A DNA stretch of 64,000 bases from Neocallimastix lanati (nom. inval.). Its lineage: Eukaryota > Neocallimastigomycota > Neocallimastigomycetes > Neocallimastigales > Neocallimastigaceae. The position numbers and the translations under genes were made by a program. The DNA is taken from NCBI GenBank assembly GCA_016946835.1, contig JACVTC010000144.1, positions 383,501-447,500 on the forward strand, in the 5' to 3' direction. Below are positions 33,024-44,560 of the stretch, piece by piece. Under the pieces are notes generated by a model. The model ran no database searches. It saw only the letters and a program-made list of their open reading frames with translations, and was not told the origin of the DNA. How positions within the stretch are numbered: the first letter of the stretch is position 1; the number at the start of each line of letters is the position of its first letter.

Positions 33024-33230
33024 TTAAAATTCATACATAATTAAATCTCTAAACTTTTTCATAGCATTACTATTTAAGTATTTTGTAAAACCATCCGCAG
33101 GATTATTTTGAGATTTTATGTAATGTAAACGAACTTTATTTTCTTTAATATAATCCCTGATAAGGTGATATTTGATATCGATATTTCTTGTGTTTTGGTT
33201 TATGATTTTGTTCTGATATATATATTGCAA
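33024..33230 (-). pseudogene. Copia RNase H C-terminus
   Basis: The frame encodes NTRNIDIKYHLIRDYIKENK, then LHYIKSQNNPADGFTKYLN. This is the conserved end of Ty1/copia Pol (usually HIDIRYHFIRE ... PADIFTKPL). The catalytic part of RNase H and all of RT are missing upstream, where Asn-rich sequence is found instead. Confidence 0.8.
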
Positions 33231-33239
33231 ATTTGTTAT

Positions 33240-34315
33240 CTATATTAATATTAATACATAAATCCTTACCTTCATTAATGTTTACATTAGATTAAATGTT
33301 ATTTTTAATATTTTCAATTAATTTATTTAAATTTTGTTTATTTTCTTTTAAATTGTTGTTGTTATTTTGATCAATTTTATTATAACAATAATAATAATTA
33401 TTATTATTATGATAAGTACCTTTTATTTGCTCACCGTTTAAATTGTTTTGTTGATTTTAATTAGATTTTAAATTTAAAAATGTATTAAATGGATTGTTAA
33501 TTTGATCATTCAAATTATTATTTAAATTTAAATTTAAATTATTCTTATTCTGATATAAATGACCATTATATTCATTCGAAAGATAATTATAATCCTAATT
33601 TTGAATATAATTATTATACTTATGTAAATAATTTAAATTATAAAAATCATTCAAATTTTGAAATCCTGCATTTTAAATGTGCGGATTTAAGTAATTTACA
33701 AATGGTAAATTATTATATAAAGGCCATTGTTGATTAAAATTAAAATAATTATGATAAATTTTATTTGAGTCAATTACATTGGTCGGTGGAAAATTATTAT
33801 TTAAATTATTTAAATTATTATTATTAAAATTATTTTGATTCAAATTATTTTGATTCATATCATTTTGATTTAAATTAAATTGATTTATATTATTTTGGTT
33901 TATATTATTTTTAATTATTTTGATTCATATCATTTTGATTTAAATTAATTTGATTTATATTATTTTGGTTTATATTATTTTTAATTATTTTGATTCATAT
34001 CATTTTGATTTAAATTAATTTGATTTATATTATTTTGGTTTATATTATTTTTTTGATTAAATTGTCTTCTTCAAAGTCACTTTTCGTATTATTATCTTTG
34101 TTTTCGTTATAGTCCTGAGTTAAGTGGTCTTGTTGTTCTTCTTCTATTTCGAAGTCCACTATTTCAAGTGTTAATAACGGCGATGGAGAGTCTCCCGAAG
34201 TATCTTCGAAAAACTCCACTATTCTTGATAATATTACTTTATTGTTAATAGTATCATATATGATGTCGGATTCACATCATCATATCCTGAAAATATTCCA
34301 GGTAGAGAGTTTCCG
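33240..34315 (-). pseudogene. Copia Pol linker relic with Asn-rich expansion
   Basis: From 34310 to about 34060 (minus) the translation reads GIFSGYDDVNPTSYMI and, after a frameshift, NNKVILSRIVEFFEDTSGDSP. This is the integrase-RT linker of copia elements. Next to it are three tandem copies of an approximately 80-bp unit (33850-34050) encoding Asn/Gln-rich sequence and an Asn-rich frame (33858-33673). RT is absent, so an internal deletion or replacement has occurred between linker and RNase H. Confidence 0.6.
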
Positions 34316-34800
34316 TTAAATTTTTTCCTTAAATGTTTGGGAATATAAAAGAACACTTGACATCGGAATCTCAGCAAATGTTGTTACATTGGATGGTAGT
34401 TTTTTATTTAAATTTCTTGATATTTGGGATTTAATTGAATTATATTCTGGACATATAAGTCCCATTTCTTTAGAAATTTTATTATATAGGGGTTTTATTT
34501 TTATACCAAAAGGAATTGAGCTTTTTTCAATTCCATCTTTAATTTTATGTTTCATTATAAATAGAGATACATCGTATTCTTTTTCAGGATGATTATGTGA
34601 ACTATCATATTTTAAGATTTCTTTCTTATCATTTAAAAAAATAAAAGATTTACATTCATTTTTTTTATATTCGGTACATTTATAAACTTCGGAATTTTCT
34701 TTTCTTTATATGAAAAATCAAATTTATATTTTTTATTAATAATAATTTGCTCTTTTCCCTTGTTAGACTCACTTACATCAATAATTAGATTTTCTTCCAT
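34316..34800 (-). pseudogene. MULE transposase fragment, copy 3 (diverged)
   Basis: The start (near 34800) reads MEENLIIDVSESNKGKEQII, parallel to the start of copies 1 and 2. After frameshifts, 34555-34316 gives KHKIKDGIEKSSIPFGIKIK and KEMGLICPEYNSIKSQISRN, aligned to the same region of copy 1. It ends where the copia linker begins and contains no MULE catalytic motif. Confidence 0.85.
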
Positions 34801-35264
34801 TTCTATATTTTTATAAATATTTTTTAATTATATAATTAAAATTATTATATTAATTATCCAATATTATTTTTAATATTAATTTTGAAAAATTAGTTTTTCA
34901 AATAAATAAATAAAGAATGTAATAAGTATAAGTATATAAAATAAAATAAATTATAATAAAAAAAAAATAAATATTGAATGTAATAATATAAAAGTACAAG
35001 TATATAAAATAAAATGAAATAAATATTTATTTTTTTTATTAAAGAATATTAAAGACAATTTATTTTTAAAAATAAAATGTTTTATTTAATTATATATATA
35101 TGTTAGAAAGCAAAAAAAAAAAAAACATTTATATTTAATGAGATTATTAACAACCAATAATATTAAATTACATCATTACTTGAATATAAAAAAAATGTAA
35201 AAATTTTTCATTCTAAAACATTGTTCTTTAATATTCTTTAATAAAAAATAAAAAGAGATATTTA
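34801..35264. other. AT-rich spacer, no gene seen
   Basis: Short direct repeats of AATAAGTATAAGTATATAAAATAAAAT type lie at about 34915-35020. Nothing else is recognisable. Confidence 0.6.
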
Positions 35265-35560
35265 TTTTATTTTATTTTATTTTATTTTATTTTATTTTAT
35301 TTTATTCAATCTGTACTTTATATTCATATTCTACTATTTTTTTATGTTATTTTATTTTATTTTATTTTATTCAATCCGAACTTTATATTTATATTTCAAC
35401 TATTTATTTTATTTTATTTTATATACTTGCACTTTTATATTATCACTTTCAATATTTATTTTATTTTATTTTATTTTATTCAATCTGTACTTTATATTTA
35501 TATTTCAACTAATTATTTTATTTTATTTTATTTTATTTTATTTTATTTTATATACTTATT
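35265..35560. repeat. (TTTTA)n satellite, inverse copy of the 26.5-27.1 kb array
   Basis: TTTTA arrays alternate with spacer copies reading TTCAATCTGTACTTTATATT and ATATTTCAACTA, the reverse complement (with small changes) of the spacer at 26561. Four spacers of varying fidelity are seen. Confidence 0.85.
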
Positions 35561-35624
35561 ACATTTTTTATTTATTTATTTATTTATACATTTATTTTTT
35601 TTTAAATATAATTGTATAAGAATT

Positions 35625-35845
35625 TTTTATGGCGTTAGCAAAAAATTTTACAAGCCATTAAAAATAAATGGCGTATTAATTTGTATTTTAAAAATTGGCG
35701 AAATGCACCACATTCATTTTTAACATATTTATTTTTTTATATTTAATATTTTTCATTTATTTATTTATTTTATTTATTTATATATTTATTTTTTAAAAAT
35801 ATTTTAAGCCACATTTTGCGAAACTCACACCTCCCAATAAAACAA
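35625..35845 (-). repeat. MULE-terminus-like fragments
   Basis: On the minus strand the segment GGGAGGTGTGAGTTTCGCAAAATGTGGCTT (ending near 35808 when read leftwards) and GTGGTGCATTTCGCCAATTTT with ACGCC (35715-35630) resemble the MULE ends at 38013 and 30195. They lie immediately upstream of the nuclease gene. Confidence 0.5.
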
Positions 35846-35950
35846 AATAAAAAAAAAAAAAAAAGCTTAAATGTTTTTTTTTTTTTTATTTATTGTTTAT
35901 TTATAGATATAGTGAAGAAAATATTAATGTTAGATTATTAGATATAAGAA

Positions 35951-37249
35951 ATGGCAGGAACGACAGAAACAGCAAACATAGTAAAATATTTTCCAAAATA
36001 TGATACTCCATTTAAATATTTATTTAAAAATAAAGAATATTTAATTGATTTACTGAATGATATTTTAAATCGTGAAAATAATCCCATTATTGATCTTTAT
36101 TATATTGATACAGAAATACCAGCTGAAAGAGCAGCTTATGCAACAGTAACAAATAAATTAGAAGATTTAGATGAAGAAAATAAAAAAAGAATTAAAAATG
36201 AGCTTGAAGGTAAATATGAAAATGATATTGATAAAGAAAAATTAGGATTATGTAAAGAAAAAGAAAAAACTGAAGAAGAAAAACGTAATGAAAAGATAGA
36301 AAAATTGGTAAAAAATAATTTTATTGGAAAAACTTCTAGATTTGATTTATTATTAAATAGTAGAAGAAAATCACATAAGAAAAGAAAACCAGTTATTTTA
36401 AAATTTGATGATAATGAAAAGAAAAATTATAGTTTTCCTTTTGTGGCTGTAACAGAAATAGATGAATTAATAAATATAGAAATTCAAGTACAAAATAATG
36501 ACGATATGTTAAAACGATCTCTTTTCTATGCCTCAAAAATTATTGCACGATCCTTACCAAAAGGTTCTGAATATAAATATGATCAAATTCCTAATACAAT
36601 TATGATAAATTTCTTACATTACAATATTTTTAAAAAAGAAAAAGAAGAAAAATATCATTGGTGTTTTAACCTTAGAGATGAAGAAACAAATAAAGATTTG
36701 GGATATAAGGATATACTAAATATACATTTTATTGATCTAAAAAAATTTGAATCTTTGAAAGAAGAAGAAAAAACAAAAGAAAATAATCTATGGTTACTTT
36801 TTTTAATTGATCCAAATAATAAAATTTTTAAAATGGAAAAAAATTCTTTATTTTTTCAAGCTAGAAATGATTTAATATCTTTGGAAAGAAATGAAAAATA
36901 TTGTAAAATGTGTGAAGACAAAGAACAACAATATAAAGAATACATACATGGATTAGAATATAGAGAGGCAAAAGGAAAAGAAGAAGGAATGAGAAAAAAT
37001 AAAATTGAAACTTCATTAAGTTTTTTAAAAGATGGTTGGAAAATGGAAAATTTTATTAAAAATATAAAATTATCCAAAGAAGATGCAAGCTATATTTCTG
37101 ATTTTTATAATGATCAAAATCGAAATGTCAGTAAATTAGCCTATGAATTAAATTTTGATGAAGAAGAATTAAAAGAAATTTGTAATTCGTTGAATATCAG
37201 CTACGTTGAAAATAATAATAAAAGAGCAAAAATAAGTAAAACAAAATGA
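35951..37249 (+). CDS. Rpn/PD-(D/E)XK nuclease-family transposase-like protein
   Basis: This 432-residue, intronless protein is intact. The N-terminus (FPKYDTPFKYLFKNKEYLIDLLNDIL) is the usual opening of Rpn-type proteins (recombination-promoting nuclease / PDDEXK_2). A Lys/Glu-rich insert at about 75-120 splits the domain. Then come SRFDLLL (Asp132) and NIEIQVQ (Glu177, Gln179), the D...ExQ catalytic core, followed by RSLFYASKIIARSLPKGSEY and NTIMINFLHYNIF, all family hallmarks. The C-terminus has a charged helical section, a KGKEEG segment like that in bacterial Rpn proteins and a Lys-rich tail. The family is widespread in bacteria; eukaryotic members are few and probably acquired. The intact frame among dead elements suggests it is recent or under selection. 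Confidence 0.85.
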   Translation: MAGTTETANIVKYFPKYDTPFKYLFKNKEYLIDLLNDILNRENNPIIDLYYIDTEIPAERAAYATVTNKLEDLDEENKKRIKNELEGKYENDIDKEKLGLCKEKEKTEEEKRNEKIEKLVKNNFIGKTSRFDLLLNSRRKSHKKRKPVILKFDDNEKKNYSFPFVAVTEIDELINIEIQVQNNDDMLKRSLFYASKIIARSLPKGSEYKYDQIPNTIMINFLHYNIFKKEKEEKYHWCFNLRDEETNKDLGYKDILNIHFIDLKKFESLKEEEKTKENNLWLLFLIDPNNKIFKMEKNSLFFQARNDLISLERNEKYCKMCEDKEQQYKEYIHGLEYREAKGKEEGMRKNKIETSLSFLKDGWKMENFIKNIKLSKEDASYISDFYNDQNRNVSKLAYELNFDEEELKEICNSLNISYVENNNKRAKISKTK

Positions 37250-37682
37250 AGAAAAATATATTAAATATTATCAATACTTAATAATATTTAATTTATTTTT
37301 CTTAATAATACTAATTATTATTATTTATAATTATTATTATTGTTCCAAAATATAAAATATAAATTAAATATTTTTTTTAATAATAAATGTAAAAATTAAT
37401 GTAAAAATAAATTTAAAAATAAATGTAAAAGTAAATAAAGGATGGTAATGTTAATAAAAAAAAAAAAAAAAAAAAAAAAAAAAGAAAAAAGAAAGAAATT
37501 TGTTTAATGATATATTTAAACAATTAATTTATTTTAATATTTATATAATAATAATAAAAAATTATATATAAATAAATTAGAAAGAAAAGAAAGTAAAACA
37601 AAAAACTTTTGAATTTCTTTTTTTTTTTACTTTTTTTTTTAGAATCTATTTAATTTTTAGATGTAAATCTACAAAATAAAAT

Positions 37683-37725
<43 letters not shown>

Positions 37726-38012
37726 GATAACAAATTAAAGTTACGAATATAAATATAAAAAAGGATATGAAAAAGAATAATAATTCTATCAAGAAATACT
37801 AAAAATATTATTATTAACCGACTATCGATAGAAAAAGACACAAAGACAAAATAACATCTTTAATATTGTTTTGTATTAATAATTATTATTAACCCTTTAT
37901 TTAAGTTTTTATAAAAGGTAAAAGAGAGAGAGTACAGTTTTTTAAAGTATAACAATTGTTTACATAAATATAAAAATAAAAATTAATTATTTGAAAAAAA
38001 AATTATTAAAAA
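37250..38012. other. AT-rich spacer, no gene seen
   Basis: Contains A and T runs (37456-37483; 37687-37720) and a slightly more mixed stretch at 37790-37960. A Lys-rich minus-strand frame here comes from the T run. Confidence 0.6.
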
Positions 38013-39732
38013 TGGGGGTGTGTCATTTCGAAAATTTTTATTACAAAAATTTGTATTTTGTTGTATGGCTTAAATATTTTTAATTTTAAGCCACTTAATT
38101 TTATTAAAATTTTAATGAATAATAATTAATTAACTAAATAAATAAAATTAGATTTTCAAAAATTTTCAAACACGTAATCTTACGTGGGGCGCATATCTAA
38201 TTGTATCATAACTTTGTGGCTTTTTTCTACAATTTTTAAAAAGCCATATATTCATAATATGGCGTGAATAATAATTGTGGTGATATTTTATGACGTAAAT
38301 TTAAAAGCCACTAAGAATTTGGCGAAATTTAACTGGATGAAATTCAACTTTTGGCGAAATACAACATTTCAATAAATAATAATTAAGTTAGATATTTCTA
38401 TTTAACATTAAAAAATAAAATAAAAATAAGAAATAAGAAAACTTTTTTTTTAAACATTAAAAAATAAAATAAAAATAATAAGAAAACTTTTTTTTTAAAC
38501 ATTAAAAAATAAAATAAAAATAATAAGAAAACTTTTTTTTTAAACATTAAAAAATAAAATAAAAATAAATAAAATTTTATTTTTTAAGCATTAAAAAATA
38601 AAAAAAAAAATAAAATAAAAAATTAAAAAAAAAAAAATAAAATAAAATAAAAATAAATAAATAAAATAGTAAATAAAGAAATAATTAATAATTAATAATT
38701 AAATAATTATTTGAATTATTATATAATTAATTAAAAAAAGGTTTATTATTTTAAATATTAAAAAAAAAAAAAAAGTTTCAAAGCATTTAAAAGTATATTT
38801 ATTAAAATATTTTATTGAAAAATTTTAATTATCAATGGAAGACAATATAGAAATTGAAATAAGTGAAATAAATCGAGGAATTGAACAAATTATTATTAAT
38901 AAAAAACACAAATTTAATTTTTCATTTCAAAGGAAAGATAAATCAAAAATTTATAGATGCACTGAATATAAGACTTTAAATAAATGTAAATCTTTAATTA
39001 TTTTAAGTGATAAAAAGGAGGTTTTAAAATATGAAAGTTTACATAACCATCTCGAAATAGAAATTGATGTGTCTATATCAGTAACAAAGCATAAAATTAA
39101 GGAAGAAATTAAGAAAAATTCAATTCCTATGGATATAAAACCTAAACATATATTTAATGCCGTTTCTCAAGAAATGGGACTTATATGTCCCGAATATAGT
39201 ACAATTAGATCCCAAATATTAAGAAATATAAATAAATAATTTCCTCCAAACATAAAAAGTTTTGATGATATTCCCATTGAATCAAAATATTATAAAACGA
39301 AAAGAAATGAAAATTTTATGATATTTAAAAATACAGATCTAATAATCTTTCAATCACCATTCCAAGCATATATATTTTCGAATTATCATAAAAATATATT
39401 TGCGGACGGTACATTTTATGCAGCACCGAAATTTAGTTATCAGTTATTTATAACAAGAACTTATGTTGGGGAATTTAATGTGTTTTGCACTACTTCCATT
39501 TCTATATTAAAAAATAAAAAACAATCTACATATGAAACATTATTTAAAGAAATATAAAAAAATGTAAATAAATTTAGGAGTAATACATTAATTACTACAA
39601 TTAATTTTCATTGTGATTTTGAACAAGGTATATCTAATGCCGCAAAAAAAATTTTTCCCAATATAAATATTAAATATTGTGTTTGGCATTACAAAAGATC
39701 ATTAGAAAAACAAAAAAATATATTATTGTAAT
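38013..39732 (+). mobile_element. MULE DNA transposon, copy 2, inverted relative to copy 1
   Basis: It starts GGGGGTGTGTCATTTCG and has the same 800-bp subterminal region as copy 1, including hairpins such as GGCTTAAATA...TTTAAGCC and GCCATATATTCATAATATGGC. The transposase relic follows. Similarity stops at about 39730, after the QKNILL codons, where different AT-rich DNA starts, so the 3' half is missing. Confidence 0.8.
38835..39731 (+). pseudogene. MULE transposase, truncated and stop-containing
   Basis: Almost identical to copy 1 over 290 codons. It has in-frame stops at 39237 (TAA where copy 1 has CAA) and 39555 (TAA where copy 1 has AAA). It keeps the frame through FFP/IFPNINIKYCVWHYKRS where copy 1 is shifted, and ends in a stop after ILL. 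The lesions differ between the two copies, so they decayed separately after duplication. Confidence 0.9.
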
Positions 39733-41014
39733 GAATCCTAAAATTGGTACAAGATCTGAAGATTTTATTAATAAAATAATATATTCTAATAATAAGGAAA
39801 AATTTAAAATAATATTCTCTAATTCTAAAACTAAATTAATTAATAAACTATTCTAATTTTAGTCTAAACTATCCTAATCTAAAAGAATCTAAACTAAATT
39901 AAAATAATTTAAACTAATATCCTAATCTAAACTAAACAATTTCTCTAAATCTATTACTATTTCTATAAAATGTTTAATACAACTAATCTATTACTAAACT
40001 AATTTTATACTATACTATCTTAATATTATACACTAAACACAAAAACTATTAATTAAACACTTTTAAAACACTAAAGTTAGAAAAACTATTTAATAAATAT
40101 TAATTTATTTTAAACTATTTAATTTATTATTTAACTTTTAGAAAATATTAAAAAAATAATATAATAATAAAGTCGTAAGAAAAAAAGGGAGAGAACAAAA
40201 GTATTGTGTTACATTGTTCTTTTTTATACTAATAAAATATTTATTTGATTGGATTAAAAATAAAAATAAAAATTTAATAATAAAAATTTAATAATAAAAA
40301 TTTAATAATAAAAATTTAATAATAAAAATTTTATAATAAAAATTTAATAATAAAAATTTAATAATAAAAATTTAATAATAAAAATATAATAATAAAAATA
40401 TAATAATAAAAATATAATAATAAAAATATAATAAACTTAAATTTTCTAAATTATTAAAATATTATATTAAAATTTTACAATATTAAATAATATAATTAAT
40501 ACATGATTTTTCAATACATCTAATTATTTTTATTTAACTTTATAATATTCTATAACTAATATTTTAATATTCAATTTTTTTTTTATATTTATTTATAATT
40601 GTTAATAATTTTTTTTACTTTAATATTTTCTTTAAATAGTTTAATTTTTCTTTATTTAATTGTACCGTAACAAAATTGATACGGGCTGGGGTTGAAACAC
40701 TAATATATTCAAAACAAAAATAAATATTAACACATAACTATAAAAATAAATTTGGAAACAAGAAAAAAATTAAATTTTAAAATATTCTTTATTTAAATTT
40801 AAAATTAAAATTATTTGTTCCAAGTATTAAAAAGAAAGAAATTTATTCTTCTCTTTATACTTTTATTTTAATACATTTTATTTATTATTAATATATTCTT
40901 TATAAAAAAAACTATTATAACTATTTTAGTTTAATTTTTAACTATTATTTTAAATTATTTTTTTTAAAAAAAAAATAACATTTATTAAATTAAAATATAA
41001 AAATTAATTTAGAG
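39733..41014. other. AT-rich region with minisatellite; possible 5' LTR/PBS of the next element
   Basis: No gene is seen. It contains runs of CTAAACTAA-like sequence (39840-40080), a 14-15 bp minisatellite of AATAATAAAAATTT type (40255-40436), and at 40663-40700 a GC-richer GTACCGTAACA-AAATTGATACGGGCTGGGG. That segment looks like an LTR end followed by a primer-binding region for the gypsy remnant that begins at 41015. The LTR could not be delimited. Confidence 0.45.
40255..40436. repeat. Minisatellite, AATAATAAAAATTT-type unit
   Basis: About twelve consecutive units, changing from ...AAATTTAATAAT to ...AAATATAATAAT in the last five. Confidence 0.9.
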
Positions 41015-42807
41015 ATTGTATCACGAGTTCTTAAGGACTATATAAAAGAAATTGAAAATGAGGAACCAAAAATAGAAGAAATTCCTCATCAATATCAAGA
41101 TTTAGCAATCGTAATTAGCAAAAAAGAGGCAGATAAATTACCTCCTCACCGTTTAACCGACTGTAAGATTGTTTTAGAAAAAGACGCTACACTGCATTAC
41201 GGCCCAATTTATCCATTAACTGAAGAAGAATCACAAGTTCTTAAGGACTATATAAAAGAAAATTTAGAAAAAGGATTTATTAGACCATCAGAATCTCCTG
41301 CTGGATATCCTGTCCTTTTCCAAAAGAAAAAAGATGGTTCCCTTCGGTTATGTGTAGACTATACCAAGTCTGACGCTACAGCTGAGGACATTCGACTTTA
41401 CTTTAGTCCTCAAAATGTAAAAAATGATATGTCCTATAAGCCCTTCAGAAAAATGGAAAAGTTTAAAATAAAAGATAATTTAATATTTTATAATAATCTA
41501 GTCTACATTCCTGAAGTTCTCCGACAAGAAATATTAACTATGTATCATGAAAAGCCTGCTGCCGGTCATTTAGGAATTAAAAGAACTTTAGAGTTAATAA
41601 CAAGAAACTTTTGGTGGCCTAAAATAAAAGAAGATGTAACCAAATATGTAAACTCTTGTCAGTCCTGTGCAAGAAACAAAATAAATAGGCACAGAAAATA
41701 TGGTCTTCTACAACCTTTGGATACTTACGAAAGACCTTGGAAATCTATTGAAATCGACTTTCTATGCGGTCTTCCCGATTCTAAAGGATATACAGTAATA
41801 ATGGTAGTTGTCGATCGTTTTTCTAAAATGATCCACTTAATTCCCTTTAAACAAATACCTGATGCAAAACAAACTGCTAAGGCTTTTATGAATAATATCT
41901 TTAAACTACATGGTTTACCTCAAGATATTTATACAGACAGAGGATCACAATTTACAAGTGCTCTTTGGAATGAATTTATGCACTTATTAAAAATTAAAAA
42001 TAATATAGCTACCACAGATCATCATGAAACAGTCGGACAAGTTGAAAGATGTAACTCTTTTATTGAACAATATCTCAGGGTTTATTCAAGAGCTTATTAT
42101 CATGATGACTGGATAGATTGGATCTAGCTTGTAGAATTTGCATATAATAATTCGGTTAATGAATCTACTAAGGAAACACCTTTCTTTATAAATTATGGGT
42201 TCCATCCTTCCATGGACGAATTCTTTTTATTACCTCAAATGGATACTAATTTTAAATATATAAAAATGTAAATACTAGTTTTAATCACATTAAAGACGTC
42301 TTACTACGTTCCAAAGAATTATATAAAAGACATGCTGATAAGAAAAGATTAGAACCTCCTGTTTTTAAAGAAGGTGACTTAGTATGGGTTCAAACTCCTC
42401 CTTCTCTTAATATCGAAGATTATTCTAAATCATCACCTTGTAAGTACGGACCTTATAAAGTACTTGAAGCTTTAGATAATAATAATTATAGAATAGATTT
42501 AAAAAGATCTCCTTTCCCTAAACACCATCCAATATTCCATATATCTGAGCTCGAGCCTTTCATTCCTACTCCTCCAGAATATAGAAAAAGAAGATCTCAT
42601 AATGAATCTATAAAAGATATTATAGAAATAGAAGGATTTAGGACCAATTATAAGAAAAAATGTTATGAATATCGTGTAAGGTATAAATATAAAAATTCCT
42701 ATGATTGGGTTCCTTCAGAAGAAGTTGAAAATAACCCAAGAAATCAAGAGATTTATTTATTATATTTAAAGAATGGAAGAAAGCTTACTTCGATAGCTTA
42801 TAATTAA
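41015..42807 (+). pseudogene. Gypsy chromovirus pol with internal RT deletion
   Basis: The plus-strand frame has the RT N-terminus (LPPHRLTDCKIVLEKDATLH, ENLEKGFIRPSESPAGYPV, GSLRLCVDYTK) and then jumps, near 41370, to the linker before integrase: the RT palm and RNase H are deleted. Integrase is well preserved: zinc motif H-x-GHLG ... CQSCA, then IDFLCGLP, YTDRGSQFTS and GQVERCN giving the D-D-E triad. A TAG at 42125 and a frameshift near 42265 follow, after which the C-terminal GDLVWVQ, FHISELEPF and a chromodomain-like end (IIEIEGFR ... YDWVPSEEVENN) run to the stop at 42807. A 30-bp sequence is duplicated at 41023 and 41230. Confidence 0.9.
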
Positions 42808-43362
42808 AAAAAAAAAGAAAAAGAAAAAATTTGGAAATTTTATTTTTTATTATTAATTTTTAACTTTTACTTTATTATTATCTTTTTTTAGTTAATTTTA
42901 ATTTTTCAAAATTTCAAAATTTCAAAATTCAAAAAATATAGCTATATTACACTCTTAACAATCAATTTATAATTCAATATAATCAAAATTTTATAAATTA
43001 ATGTAATTTTCATTTTTTTTAAATTTAATGCAACAAATTAAGAATTGAAATTAAAATTTCAAAATTTCAATTCAAAAATTCTAAATCAAATTCATTCAAA
43101 AATGGTACCATTATATTCACAACTATCAATTTTATTAACTAAATTTTAATTTTACTAAATTTTAGAAATTTCAAAATTTCAATGAAATGGTCACTTGAAA
43201 TGGGGTTTCCTATAAAAATTTAAAAAGGACTCAAGTGACCTTCTTCCTTTGAAATTAAAAAATTTTTAATTTATGAAATTTCAAAAAATTTTTTAATAAA
43301 AATTTAGACCTCCGTATCGTTACACAAAAATCGTCTTGAATCCGATTTTTATGGGAGGGCGT
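42808..43362. other. 3' non-coding region of the chromovirus remnant
   Basis: AAATTTC-rich low-complexity DNA between the pol stop and the LTR. It contains TCACTTGAAATGGGG and CTCAAGTGACC, which form an imperfect inverted repeat around 43190-43240, and ends with the polypurine tract. Confidence 0.6.
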
Positions 43363-44135
43363 TGTTGAAATTATAACTGAATTGAAATCTCAATTTCAGT
43401 TATTTACATTTCAATAATTAAAAATATTATTTATTTAATTATAAATAATATATATATTTAAATAATTAATAATTAATATAAATTCTTGTTTAATATTTAA
43501 AGGGTTATCTTAGGCCTAATAATTCTGAGAATATTAATAAATAAGGTTTATATTAATAATTAATTTCAATGATACATTTGACGTCACGTGTATTTTATTT
43601 ATATTATGTTTTTATATATGTTTACAACATATCTATATTAAATTCAATTATTCAAATTAATTATATAATTAAATTTATCCTTATATTTTATTATTATTTA
43701 TATTACTATATTATTACTATCTTATAATTAAATATTATTATTATGTAACTTACAAAGTATAAAAGAAAGATGTAAAAATCTATCTTGTATGTTCTTTGTA
43801 AGGTTATTGTAAAATTACCTTAATAGTAATATATTATAGATATTTTATTATTAAATAAAATAAATAAATTTAAAATCAAATTAATTTGATAATTCTAATT
43901 ATCAAAATTTATTATAAATAAATTTTTATTAAACTAAACATTTAAATATTTATTATTATTATTATATATCTATATATATAGTATATTACTATATAGACAT
44001 ATCGACTTAGTGAATATTTTTTAATAGAACATATTATTTTATTTAAATTTAAACTATAAATTATATCAAAATCTTAACAAACTAAGAAAATATAATTATT
44101 TGTTAACAAATAATTATAGATTCTTACACAAAAAG
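43363..44135 (+). mobile_element. 3' LTR (family E) of the 41-kb chromovirus
   Basis: The LTR start TGTTGAAATTATAACTGAA follows a purine tract ATGGGAGGGCG. It has a TATA-like AAAGTATAAAAGA near 43754 and the ACTTACAAAGTATAAAAGA ... CTTTGTAAGGTTATTGT core shared with the LTRs at 55897 and 56939. Its end is uncertain: Element A begins at 44136 after AAAAG and may have inserted into this LTR. TGGTACGATACA at about 63907, beyond A, could be the displaced end. Confidence 0.65.
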
Positions 44136-44521
44136 TGGTACGTTACAAAAGAAATTCTCAATTTACAATTAATTATCTTGATATTAGTAAGAAATAACAA
44201 CTTGCAATAATATAACTATTTAAAACACTAATTTAAAAATCAGATTTATTTTAGTTTCAAATTGTCTTTATTAATTTTTTAGTAATTTCAATTTTGAGAT
44301 CTCATTGATCTCAATTTTACATTTAAATTATTTTTGATCAAATTTTTTTATTTTAAAAAAATAAACATTGGTTGTTAAAAAAAATTATTTCTTTTTATTT
44401 CTATTTTAAATTAAATTTTTTTTTTAATTTATCTTTTTATGGATTAATGTTGTTCTATTTCTAGATTTTCTTAATTATAATTTATAAATTAAATTTAAAT
44501 ATTTCATTCGGTTTTGTACCA
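44136..44521 (-). repeat. Element A 3' LTR
   Basis: 386 bp, differing from the 5' LTR only by a few substitutions and T-run indels. The high identity shows that A is fairly young, although its frames already carry stops. Confidence 0.92.
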
Positions 44522-44537
44522 AGATCTCCCCCTCGAA
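44522..44537 (-). other. Element A polypurine tract
   Basis: The minus strand reads CGAGGGGGAGATCT directly before the LTR start TTGGTAC. This is the expected position for the plus-strand primer. Confidence 0.8.
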
Positions 44538-44560
44538 ATTGGACTTCGTCCCTTGAAGTC

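Noticed and set aside
35344-35723. Phe/Tyr-rich plus-strand proteins
   Set aside because: They come from TTTTA satellite arrays.
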